Assembly: GCF_002967715.1 (NCBI RefSeq)
Contig: NZ_PUIA01000057.1
Span: 434,001 to 498,000 of the forward strand
Reading direction: 5' to 3'
Source: Blastopirellula marina
Lineage (GTDB): Bacteria > Planctomycetota > Planctomycetia > Pirellulales > Pirellulaceae
DNA: 64,000 bases
How positions within the stretch are numbered: position 1 is the first letter of the stretch; each line of letters begins with the position of its first letter. This document shows positions 44,561 to 52,199 of this stretch, in pieces. Both the position numbers and the translations under genes were made by a program. The notes beneath the pieces are model-generated. The model searched no databases. It was not told the origin of the DNA and saw only the letters and a program-made list of their open reading frames with translations.

Positions 44561-44966
44561 GACTCAAGTGGATCAGATAGTCGCCGGCTGACGTCATTTT
44601 GGCCGCCAGCGGGAGGAAAGTCCGGGCTCCACAGGACAGGGTGGTCGATAACGTCGACCGGTCGTGAGATCAGGGAAAGTGCCGCAGAAAAGATACCGCC
44701 TAAGTCCCCTCGGGGAACGGTAAGGGTGAAATGGTGCGGTAAGAGCGCACCAGCAGCTGAGGTGACTCAGTTGGCTTGGTAAACCCCACCCGGAGCAAGG
44801 CAAACAGGCGGAATTCGTGTTGCTTGCAGCACGACACGGGCTCGTCCGGCCCGTCATCTACCGCCGGGTACGCTGCTAGAGACGTGGAGCAATTCACGCC
44901 GTAGAGGAATGACTATCCCTGTAGTTCGCTACAGGACAGAACCCGGCTTACCGATCCACTCGGGTC
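44561..44966 (+). ncRNA. rnpB: RNase P RNA (class A)
   Basis: Conserved blocks are present in order: GAGGAAAGTCCGGGCTCC, a CAGGGTG junction, GAAAGTGCCGCAGAAAAGAT, AAGGGTGAAA followed by TGCGGTAAGAGCGCACC, and finally ACAGAACCCGGCTTA. The termini pair as P1: GACTCAAGTGGATC with GATCCACTCGGGTC, one mismatch. A T-run follows at once, so P1 also serves as terminator. The RNA is the catalytic subunit of RNase P, which trims tRNA 5' ends. Confidence 0.95.
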
Positions 44967-45005
44967 TTTTTTATGCGCGATGACTCGCGAAGCGTGATCG
45001 ATACT

Positions 45006-45986
45006 CTAACTCGATTCGCACAGCTTTCCTTGCCACGTATCGCGGCGGACTAGCTCGTCATCGATCGCTCGCAGCACGGCCGACTTGTCCAGGCACCAAC
45101 TCGGTCCCACAAAATAGTCAGGCGGCGCGTCACCGATGGTTCGCTCGACCAACACGTTGGCCGGAATGCGTTCCAGAAAGTCAACCAGCGTGGTGATGTA
45201 GTCTTGCCGCTCCATCAGCTTCACTTCGCCGTAAGCAACCTGGTCGGCCATCTTCGTGTTCTTCACGCAGTACAGATTGTGGATCTTTACGGCATCAATA
45301 TCGAGCCGGGCAACCTCCGCGGCGGTTGCCATCATGTCTTCATGCGATTCGTGCGGCAGGCCCAGAATCACGTGCAAACAGATCTCGAAACCACGCCCGC
45401 GGCTACGCTCGATCGCATCGACGGTGGCGTCGTGATGATGGCCGCGATTCATCCAATCGAGCGAGCGATCGTGAATCGTTTGCATGCCGTACTCGACCGT
45501 CAGATAGGTTCGCCCGGCAAACTCCTCCAGCAGGTCCATCACGTCTGGCCCGACACAGTCAGGCCGCGTCCCGATGCTGAGACCGACCACTTTTTCGTGA
45601 TCGATCGACTGTTCGTACAGCGGACGGAGTCGATCTACCGATGCGTACGTGTTGGTGGCTGGCTGGAAGTAGGCGATGAACTTATCGACCTTATACCGCC
45701 GCTTGAGCCGAGTCATGCCGTTGGCCAGCTGATCGGTAATATCGCGGATGGGCTCGCGGCGGCTGGGGCTGAAGCTGCGGTTGTCACAAAACGTGCACCC
45801 CCCCTTGGCCACTGTGCCGTCAACATTCGGGCAGGTGAACTTCGCGTCGAGACTTACCTTCTGGATGCGCTCGCCAAAACGCTGCCGAAGATACCAACTG
45901 TAGGCATAGTAACGAAGCCCCGCCTCGCGCCACCCGTGTTCTACCGAAACAGACACATCAAACCTTGTTGATGAATATTGACTCAT
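45006..45986 (-). CDS. Radical SAM protein, TIGR01212/YhcC family
   Basis: The 4Fe-4S binding cysteines are in TCPNVDGTVAKGGCTFC, the long-spaced cluster typical of TIGR01212, preceded by YYAYSWYLRQRFG. The rest has the family motifs FQPATNTYA, SIGTRPDC and HVILGLPHE. It uses S-adenosylmethionine; the substrate is not established for the family. It is divergent from the FHA gene. Confidence 0.88.
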   Translation of the reverse strand: MSQYSSTRFDVSVSVEHGWREAGLRYYAYSWYLRQRFGERIQKVSLDAKFTCPNVDGTVAKGGCTFCDNRSFSPSRREPIRDITDQLANGMTRLKRRYKVDKFIAYFQPATNTYASVDRLRPLYEQSIDHEKVVGLSIGTRPDCVGPDVMDLLEEFAGRTYLTVEYGMQTIHDRSLDWMNRGHHHDATVDAIERSRGRGFEICLHVILGLPHESHEDMMATAAEVARLDIDAVKIHNLYCVKNTKMADQVAYGEVKLMERQDYITTLVDFLERIPANVLVERTIGDAPPDYFVGPSWCLDKSAVLRAIDDELVRRDTWQGKLCESS

Positions 45987-46069
45987 GTTAAGGAACTGAT
46001 AAAGTGAGAGTGGCCATTCTTATCAATTTTAGGCATATCATCTAGCCACAACCGGAACGAGGCACCTGA

Positions 46070-46486
46070 ATGTCCCAGAAATATGGGGAGCTAATCCCCG
46101 TTGGCGGGGGAGATCCGATTCCTCTGCTCAAGAAGACCCTTTTGGTGGGCCGCCGCGAGTCGAACGACGTCGTGTTACGCTTCGCCAATGTCTCCAGCAA
46201 TCACTGTCAGCTCTATATCAAACAAGGCTATTGGTTCGTCGAAGACCAAAACAGCCGCAACGGCACGAAAGTAAACGGAAAGCGGGTACGCGACACCGAC
46301 AAGCGAATCGATCCAGGCAGCACGATCTCGATTGCCAAGCACGAGTACGAACTGCAATACGATCCGATCGAACTGGGTGCTACCGGACCACCACCAGAAG
46401 AAGTGAACGTTGCCGAAGAGATCCTCGGCAAGTCGCTGCTGGAACGTGCCGGGATCGGCACTTCACGCCGCCGTGGGAATGACTAG
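46070..46486 (+). CDS. FHA domain protein
   Basis: The 138-residue protein is almost entirely a forkhead-associated domain: VGRRESNDVVL, VSSNHCQLY (the phosphothreonine-binding Ser and His) and QNSRNGTKVNG. FHA domains bind phosphothreonine on partner proteins. A Pro/Glu-rich tail follows. No kinase is adjacent, so its partner is unknown. Confidence 0.88.
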   Translation: MSQKYGELIPVGGGDPIPLLKKTLLVGRRESNDVVLRFANVSSNHCQLYIKQGYWFVEDQNSRNGTKVNGKRVRDTDKRIDPGSTISIAKHEYELQYDPIELGATGPPPEEVNVAEEILGKSLLERAGIGTSRRRGND

Positions 46487-46518
46487 TTTCAATTCGCCCA
46501 GCGTTTGACAAACAACCG

Positions 46519-46546
46519 AGGCCGTGGTCATGACCACGGCCTTTTT
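46519..46546 (+). terminator. Rho-independent terminator of the FHA gene
   Basis: A perfect 24-base palindrome of AGGCCGTGGTCA arms followed by a T-run, about 30 bases after the FHA stop. Confidence 0.85.
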
Positions 46547-46640
46547 CATGCGCCTGCGTTGTGATCGGCCAGACGGCTAGGTACATTGCACTGCTTGACG
46601 AAATCCCCCTAATGTTCGCTAGAGAAGACGATTGCCTGCC

Positions 46641-46964
46641 ATGGAAAATTTGACGCAGATCGCCCACAACGTTTACTTCACGCTGAAAGACAAGTCGCCG
46701 GAGGCCCAACTGAAGCTGGTCAAGGCTTGCCAGAAATACCTTTCCGGTCACCCTGGCTGCGTCTTCTTTGCCGCTGGCGTCTTGACCGAAGAACTGAATC
46801 GTCCCGTCAACGACCGCGCCTTCCAGGTAGCGCTTCACGTGATTTTCGATTCGCTCGAATCGCAAAACGCCTACCAGGTCGCCGAGCGTCATCTCCAGTT
46901 CATTGAAGAAAACAAAGAGAACTGGGAATCGGTCCGCGTGTTCGATTCGACCGTCGGTAGCTAA
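46641..46964 (+). CDS. Dabb family stress-responsive alpha-beta barrel protein
   Basis: A 107-residue protein of the Dabb family: beta strands and HNVYFTLKD at the start, DRAFQVALHVIFDSLE in the middle and the YQVAERHLQFIEE helix near the end. Such proteins are small dimeric barrels, some binding small molecules. I used the ATG at 46,641; a TTG nine bases earlier lies in frame. The AlkD-like gene follows 17 bases after its stop. Confidence 0.8.
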   Translation: MENLTQIAHNVYFTLKDKSPEAQLKLVKACQKYLSGHPGCVFFAAGVLTEELNRPVNDRAFQVALHVIFDSLESQNAYQVAERHLQFIEENKENWESVRVFDSTVGS

Positions 46965-46981
46965 GCGAAAGAGGCCATGCT

Positions 46982-47815
46982 GTGGCTGATCTCGAAGTCT
47001 TAAAAGCCCGCAAAGGTGCCGTTCGACGGAGCGAGATTCCGTCGAACGTCGTGGCGGCGCTCAACCGGGGCGAGATCGAAACGGTCAACCTGGTCGAGTT
47101 TCTCGTTGTCGATCACTCCAAGCTGTTTCGCCACACCAGGTCGCAGCTCGCTCTCGATGACGCGCCGGCGAAACAGATCGCTGCCGCGATCAAAAAGTTA
47201 TCCGGCGAAGGAGTCATGCAGCGACTCGCTGAGACGGGCAAAGTCTTTCACGCCTCGCTTGAAGGTAACGCCCACCGGGAAACCGTCTACGAGCAATTGG
47301 CCAAGCACCCCAGCGATATCCTTCGCAACTGGGCTGCCTACATGGATGCCGCCAACGCGAAGTTAACGTTCGCCCAGCGGCTGAAGCGAGCCAAGCTGTT
47401 TGCCACCGATGCGAACATGGGCGTGCGAGAAATTGCGTGGATGTCTGTTCGCGTCCCAGCGGCCGATGGCATCGTCTCGCAGATCGAGAAGCTGCATCCA
47501 TTTGCCAAGCACAAGAACTACCTCATGCGGCGATTCGCCATCGAGCTCTCTCGGCCGTGCGGCGTTTGGACGAAGCATATCTCGGCACTGAAACAGCAGC
47601 CGGAGATCGCCGAGCCGCTGCTCGAGTATTGCCGTGAAGATGAAACCAAGTACGTGCAAGACTCGGTCGCGAACTGGCTGAACGATGCCAGCAAGACGCG
47701 GCCAGACTTTGTCGAAAACCTTTGCGATCGCTGGCTCTCTGAGACCAACTCGAAGCACACCCAGCGGATCACGCACCGCGCCCTGCGAACGCTGAGAAAG
47801 AAAGCAGACGCTTAG
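46982..47815 (+). CDS. AlkD-like DNA alkylation repair protein
   Basis: A HEAT-like helical repeat protein starting at a GTG. Key stretches are MRRFAIELSRPCGVW and YVQDSVANWLNDASKTRPDFV, near the end, typical of the DNA alkylation repair (AlkD/DUF) family. AlkD-type glycosylases remove bulky cationic alkylated bases without base flipping. It follows the Dabb gene closely, so both are probably in one transcript. The exact substrate is not shown by the sequence. Confidence 0.78.
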   Translation: MADLEVLKARKGAVRRSEIPSNVVAALNRGEIETVNLVEFLVVDHSKLFRHTRSQLALDDAPAKQIAAAIKKLSGEGVMQRLAETGKVFHASLEGNAHRETVYEQLAKHPSDILRNWAAYMDAANAKLTFAQRLKRAKLFATDANMGVREIAWMSVRVPAADGIVSQIEKLHPFAKHKNYLMRRFAIELSRPCGVWTKHISALKQQPEIAEPLLEYCREDETKYVQDSVANWLNDASKTRPDFVENLCDRWLSETNSKHTQRITHRALRTLRKKADA

Positions 47816-47823
47816 CGCATAAA

Positions 47824-47858
47824 AAAAGCCTCTGTGAACCAATACCACAGAGGCTTTT
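47824..47858. terminator. Bidirectional terminator
   Basis: AAAAGCCTCTGTG and CACAGAGGCTTTT form a stem, with A-run and T-run on either side, between convergent AlkD-like and LRR genes. Confidence 0.85.
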
Positions 47859-47879
47859 CTGTTGGCGATGCCCTAAAGC

Positions 47880-49187
47880 TTAGAAGCTCACTTCCAGCTT
47901 CGGATTGGCTTCTTTCAGCTTGTCGACGCCGTCGTCGTAGATGCCTGTGAAGTTCAGAGTCAACGTCTTCAAGTTGGTGAGCGTATTGATGACTGGAATC
48001 GATTCGTCCGAGATCGAACTGTTCTCTTTCAGCGACAAGCTGGTCAGCGAAGTCATCCCTTCCAGGTGCTTCACGCCGGCATCGCTGAGGGCACAGTTTT
48101 GCAGATCCAGATCTTTCAGCTTCTTCAGGTTGTTGATCGGAGCGAGCCCGTCATCGGTGATGAATGTGTTCCAGAGATTGAGCGACTCCAGATTTTCAAA
48201 CGTCGCAACCACGGCCACGCCGTCGTCAGTAAACGGGGTTTCGCTGACGTCCAGGTCCTTCAGCTTGGTCATCCCTTTAAGCTTTTCCATCTGCTCGCCA
48301 CGAACCTGCGATTGACGGAACTTCAGATCTTCCATGTCCTTCATCTCGGTCAGGTACTGCATACCGTCGTCGGTGACCTTAGTGCGGAACAGGTGCAGCT
48401 TCTTCAGCTTCACGCAATCTTTGATGTAAGACAGCCCTTCGTTCGAGCAAGCCACTTCGTTCAGTTCCAGCGTTTCCAGGTTTTTCATGCCGGACAGGTA
48501 CGCCATCCCCTTATCGGTGATCTTCTTGTCACGCAAGTTCAAGAAACGCATCTTGGTCAGGCCAGCCAGGTGGGCCATTCCTTCGTCGCTGATAAAAGCG
48601 CCTTCGGTACGCAGAACTTCCAAGTCCTTCATCTGGGCGACAAACTTCATCCCTTCGTCACCAACATTGCAGTAACGCACGTCCAGGTTACGAACCTTGG
48701 GGAAGCTAGTCGCGATGATCTCCAACGACTTATCGGAAATATTGTTTCGGCGAAGACCAAACACGCTCAGGTTCTTCGAGTTGGTCAGGTTGGCAATGCC
48801 GTCGTCCGTGATCACGCAGTTCGAGAAATCGACGTCGCGAAGCTCGGTCAGTTCCTTCATGAACGAAGTGACTTTGTCCGTGATTTCAGCGCCGTAGAAC
48901 TTAACGACCTGAAGCTGCTTGAGCTTCTCGATCGGCTGAAAGACGTTGTCATCCTCGACCACCACGGCCGAGAAGTCAGCGCGGGTGACATTGCCGTTGC
49001 CATCTTTGGTCAGCTTGCCCCCCAATTTCTCCAGCGTTGCCACCGCTTCCGGATCGTCTGCTTCTGGCTTAGGTGCGGCGGCCGCTCCCCCATTCCCTTC
49101 GGGGACATCGGTAGGAGTGCTCGTCGGGCATCCGACACAAAGCGGAAGGGCAAGCAGAACAATACCGAGAATCCAAAAACGATTCAT
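47880..49187 (-). CDS. Leucine-rich-repeat lipoprotein
   Basis: The signal ends in a lipobox, LPLCVGC. A Thr/Pro/Gly-rich linker follows, then about twelve LRRs of the type LKKLxLxxTxVTDDGMxxL (for example VKLKKLHLFRTKVTDDGMQY and LKDLDLQNCALSDAGVKHL). The repeats resemble the RI-like or GALA-type LRRs found in many planctomycete proteins and probably bind protein. I placed the start at the ATG 49,185-49,187, where the signal peptide begins. Confidence 0.85.
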   Translation of the reverse strand: MNRFWILGIVLLALPLCVGCPTSTPTDVPEGNGGAAAAPKPEADDPEAVATLEKLGGKLTKDGNGNVTRADFSAVVVEDDNVFQPIEKLKQLQVVKFYGAEITDKVTSFMKELTELRDVDFSNCVITDDGIANLTNSKNLSVFGLRRNNISDKSLEIIATSFPKVRNLDVRYCNVGDEGMKFVAQMKDLEVLRTEGAFISDEGMAHLAGLTKMRFLNLRDKKITDKGMAYLSGMKNLETLELNEVACSNEGLSYIKDCVKLKKLHLFRTKVTDDGMQYLTEMKDMEDLKFRQSQVRGEQMEKLKGMTKLKDLDVSETPFTDDGVAVVATFENLESLNLWNTFITDDGLAPINNLKKLKDLDLQNCALSDAGVKHLEGMTSLTSLSLKENSSISDESIPVINTLTNLKTLTLNFTGIYDDGVDKLKEANPKLEVSF

Positions 49188-49279
49188 GGAGAACAATTTC
49201 CTTAGGCTATAGCGGGGGGAATAGAAGCGAGGTAATCCGTTTAGGCTACAGCACACCGCAAAGATTCGCAACCAATGAA

Positions 49280-49314
49280 ATAGGGCCCTCGGCAAACATC
49301 GCCCAGGGCCCTAT
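49280..49314 (-). terminator. Terminator of the small cytochrome gene
   Basis: ATAGGGCCCT pairs with AGGGCCCTAT across a 15-base loop, followed by T-rich sequence on the minus strand, 30 bases after the stop. Confidence 0.6.
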
Positions 49315-49345
49315 CCCGAATCTCAATAAACTTGTTGCTGATTGC

Positions 49346-49711
49346 TTATTTGTGCTCGTCGTGACAAGCCTTGCAATTCATCGTCTTCTTCAACTTGGCG
49401 TCAGCGCCTTCTTTACCTTCGACGGTGTCTTTGGCGGCTGCCAACAAAGCGGAGGTCTTTTCCTTCCAGCTTTCTTCGCTTCCCTTGTGAGGAGGATTCT
49501 TCGCCAACGATTCCAGCATCTCGATCACAAGCTTCTGGTCTTCTTCGCTGGCTTCGCCCTTGGCGACCTTAGCGACCAGACCACCCTTGAAGCCCTTCTT
49601 CATGATCTCTTCGGTGCTGTACTTGGAATCTTTGCCCTTATCCGCTACGGCAACACCACTGAGCAGGGTCACCGACAACAACCCAATCATCACGAGCATA
49701 AATCGCTTCAT
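49346..49711 (-). CDS. Small exported c-type cytochrome
   Basis: A signal peptide (MKRFMLVMIGLLSVTLLSG) precedes a helical protein that ends with a single heme site, MNCKACHDEHK (CxxCH), close to the C-terminus. It is a periplasmic heme protein of about 120 residues; the electron donor and acceptor are unknown. The terminal position of the CxxCH is typical of the cytochrome c family of planctomycetes. The ATG at 49,709-49,711 was chosen over an upstream in-frame codon. Confidence 0.75.
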   Translation of the reverse strand: MKRFMLVMIGLLSVTLLSGVAVADKGKDSKYSTEEIMKKGFKGGLVAKVAKGEASEEDQKLVIEMLESLAKNPPHKGSEESWKEKTSALLAAAKDTVEGKEGADAKLKKTMNCKACHDEHK

Positions 49712-49960
49712 TTCAACAAACTCCAGCACAAGCAGGCTAAACATGCAATTGGCAAAATCGATCGATTCCGCCCGATCCGCACCATGGTAATCTTCCCGAA
49801 ATCAAAATTCCCCTCCTCCAGGCCGAAAAAAACAACTTTTGGCCGGATTGAGATTCCTTCTCAAAAACGATCAATTCTCCACCTCTCCGCCATTTGTGGG
49901 ATAGGTTTACATTGCCGTCCGACCGCCAAGCCCAGTGCCCCCTCAGATGACCGGTACGCA

Positions 49961-50578
49961 ATGAGCTTTTACGAATATTGGTGCGAACAGTACGATCCCC
50001 AGCCCGTTGGCAATGTCGAGCTCAATACCGAGCACGTCGCCCAGCGAAACGAGTGGGTTGTCTTCTTCAAGCTGATTGCTGCCTCGTTGATGGCCGCCGG
50101 GCTGTTTTGGCTCCCCTTCCACTTTTTGCCCCTGACTGGCTGGCACAGCGTAGTGGTCGCTGCGGGAATAGCATTGATCTATGTCGGCCTGGCCTTCTTT
50201 TTTATTCCTGAGGCCAACACCGACAACCTCGGCTGGGTGGGTGGAATGGTCGACGATCCCTTTCATATCTCCGACGACTGGAATCGCTCGCTCATGTTTT
50301 TCAATGCGGTTCTCGGCCCTGGCCGCTTCATTGCCGGCACCATGCTCGATGTCGCGTGTCTTTTGGGTGTGACCCAAAGCGATCCGATTCCCATGACCGA
50401 CCAGTACTACCGGCAGCAGATGGGCTACGCAGACGACTATACAACCGCCAACGCCACGATGATCGAGCTCCCCATCCAGCAAGACGAGATCGCCGCCTCG
50501 GACATATCACGGGAAGAAGCCAATCAAAAGCGTTACGGTCTTTCTTCGGCCCGCTTCCTGATCAACGACGACGAGTAG
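49961..50578 (+). CDS. Inner membrane protein, 205 aa, two membrane helices
   Basis: After a short cytoplasmic start (MSFYEYWCEQYDPQP) come two helices: LIAASLMAAGLFWLPFHFL and SVVVAAGIALIYVGLAFFFI. The C-terminal 120 residues are soluble with many Asp and Gln. No family is recognised. An open frame extends far upstream but overlaps the cytochrome gene on the other strand, so this ATG is preferred. The molybdenum hydroxylase operon follows. Confidence 0.6.
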   Translation: MSFYEYWCEQYDPQPVGNVELNTEHVAQRNEWVVFFKLIAASLMAAGLFWLPFHFLPLTGWHSVVVAAGIALIYVGLAFFFIPEANTDNLGWVGGMVDDPFHISDDWNRSLMFFNAVLGPGRFIAGTMLDVACLLGVTQSDPIPMTDQYYRQQMGYADDYTTANATMIELPIQQDEIAASDISREEANQKRYGLSSARFLINDDE

Positions 50579-50717
50579 TCGCTCGATCTTTCTCACGGCC
50601 AGTTCGTTTGCTTGACACTCGATCGGGAACCCTCGATATTGAGGGCGAACCATGACCAGCGGTGGCCCCTGCCCTGCTCCTTCGCCCCAACCTTCTCTGT
50701 CAAGAAACGGAGTTCGC

Positions 50718-51608
50718 GTGCAAGCTTTCACGTACCATGCGCCCCGTAGTGTCAACGAAGCAGTTGAGCTTCTCGCTTCCACCGATGGAAAGTCGGTGCT
50801 GTTGGCCGGTGGAACCGATGTGCTGGTTCAACTGCGCGAGAACCTGCGACATGCCGATCATGTAATCGATATCAAACAGATCCCGGAACTTACCCAGTTG
50901 AAAACGACCGCTGACGGTGGTCTTAGCCTGGGTTCCGCCGTAACCTGCTCGCAGCTGCTGCATAGCGAGCCAGCGGCCCCTTACGTGGCACTGCTGGATG
51001 CGGCCCAAATCATTGGTGGCTGGCAGATCCAATCTCGCGCGACCATTGGCGGTAACCTGTGCAACTCTTCCCCGGCTGCCGACAGCGTACCGGCCCTATT
51101 GGCCTTAGGGGCCGAAGTCGAGTACGCGACACCCACCGGCACGCAAACCTGCTGCGTCAGCGAGTTCTGCACCGGACCTGGCAAGAATGTCATGAATGGC
51201 CAAGGACTACTCGTTTCGCTGAAGCTTCTGCCGCTGGGGCCAACGTCTGGTTCCGCCTACGAACGTTTCATTCCGCGCTACGAAATGGACATCGCCGTTG
51301 CCAGTGCCGGCGCTTACATCGAACTTGCCGACGACGGCACGATCGCCACCGCTCGTATCGCGCTGGGTGCCGTTGGCCCCAAAGCGATCTTGGCCACTCA
51401 GCCGGCAGATGCCTTGATCGGCCAGACTCCGAGCGACGAGTTAATCGAAGACGTTGCTCGCCAGGCAGCCACCTTGGCAACCCCTATCAATGACATGCGT
51501 GGCACGATTGAATTCCGCCAGCAGCTGACCTACGTGCTTGTTAAACGAACCCTTCACACGGCCCTGCTTCGCGCCGCTGGCCAGGTCGTCTCCCATCATC
51601 CACGCTGA
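50718..51608 (+). CDS. Molybdenum hydroxylase FAD-binding subunit
   Basis: A medium subunit of the xanthine dehydrogenase/CO dehydrogenase family. FAD contacts are in LLAGGTDVLVQLRE and the second loop ATIGGNLCNSSPAADSVPAL. It passes electrons from the Fe-S subunit to NAD or another acceptor. The start is a GTG at 50,718 with GGAG five bases upstream; an ATG 66 bases earlier is possible. The Fe-S subunit gene follows after 25 bases. Confidence 0.82.
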   Translation: MQAFTYHAPRSVNEAVELLASTDGKSVLLAGGTDVLVQLRENLRHADHVIDIKQIPELTQLKTTADGGLSLGSAVTCSQLLHSEPAAPYVALLDAAQIIGGWQIQSRATIGGNLCNSSPAADSVPALLALGAEVEYATPTGTQTCCVSEFCTGPGKNVMNGQGLLVSLKLLPLGPTSGSAYERFIPRYEMDIAVASAGAYIELADDGTIATARIALGAVGPKAILATQPADALIGQTPSDELIEDVARQAATLATPINDMRGTIEFRQQLTYVLVKRTLHTALLRAAGQVVSHHPR

Positions 51609-51633
51609 TCCACCTCTACGGGAAAGTCCCACC

Positions 51634-52188
51634 ATGCCAGGTAAAGCCCCTGCGAAAATGGCCATCTCGACCACGATCAATGGCCAGAACTACGATTTCC
51701 TCTGCGAGCCGCGGCAGAGCTTGCTGGAAGTGCTGCGAGACTCGCTGCAACTGACCGGTGCCAAGGAAGGCTGCAACAACGGCAACTGCGGCGCGTGTAC
51801 TGTGCTGCTCGACGGCGAGCCGGTCAACAGCTGCATTGTGCTGGCGGTCGAAGTACAAGGTCGCGAGCTGACCACCATCGAAGGGATCGCCAACCGGGGC
51901 GAACTACATCCCATTCAGCAATGCTTCTTGGAAGGAGCGGCGTTGCAATGTGGTATCTGCACGCCGGGTTTCATCGTGGCGGCCAAGGCCTTACTCGATA
52001 AGAAGCCCAATCCCAGCGAAGAAGAAATTCGCTTTGCCCTGGCCGGCAACCTTTGCCGCTGTACCGGATACGACAAGATCGTCCGCAGCGTTCAAGCTGC
52101 CTCTGAACGCATTCAGGCAGGCAGTACGCCCAAGCAGAACCCGCAGCCAAACCAAACCAATCAACAGCAAGCCCAGCAGCAACAATAG
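51634..52188 (+). CDS. Molybdenum hydroxylase 2Fe-2S subunit
   Basis: Two 2Fe-2S clusters are evident: plant-type CNNGNCGACTVLLDG with EPVNSC, and CGICTPGF with NLCRCTGYDKI. It is the small subunit of a xanthine dehydrogenase-like enzyme. A Gln/Pro/Asn-rich tail after the second cluster is unusual and not needed for cofactor binding. It lies between the FAD and the molybdopterin subunit genes, 11 bases before the latter. Confidence 0.88.
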   Translation: MPGKAPAKMAISTTINGQNYDFLCEPRQSLLEVLRDSLQLTGAKEGCNNGNCGACTVLLDGEPVNSCIVLAVEVQGRELTTIEGIANRGELHPIQQCFLEGAALQCGICTPGFIVAAKALLDKKPNPSEEEIRFALAGNLCRCTGYDKIVRSVQAASERIQAGSTPKQNPQPNQTNQQQAQQQQ

Positions 52189-52199
52189 GAAAGCCCACC

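Noticed and set aside
48066-49205. Plus-strand open frame of 379 codons over the LRR lipoprotein gene
   Set aside because: Shadow of the repeat-containing gene on the other strand; the periodic composition mirrors the LRRs.
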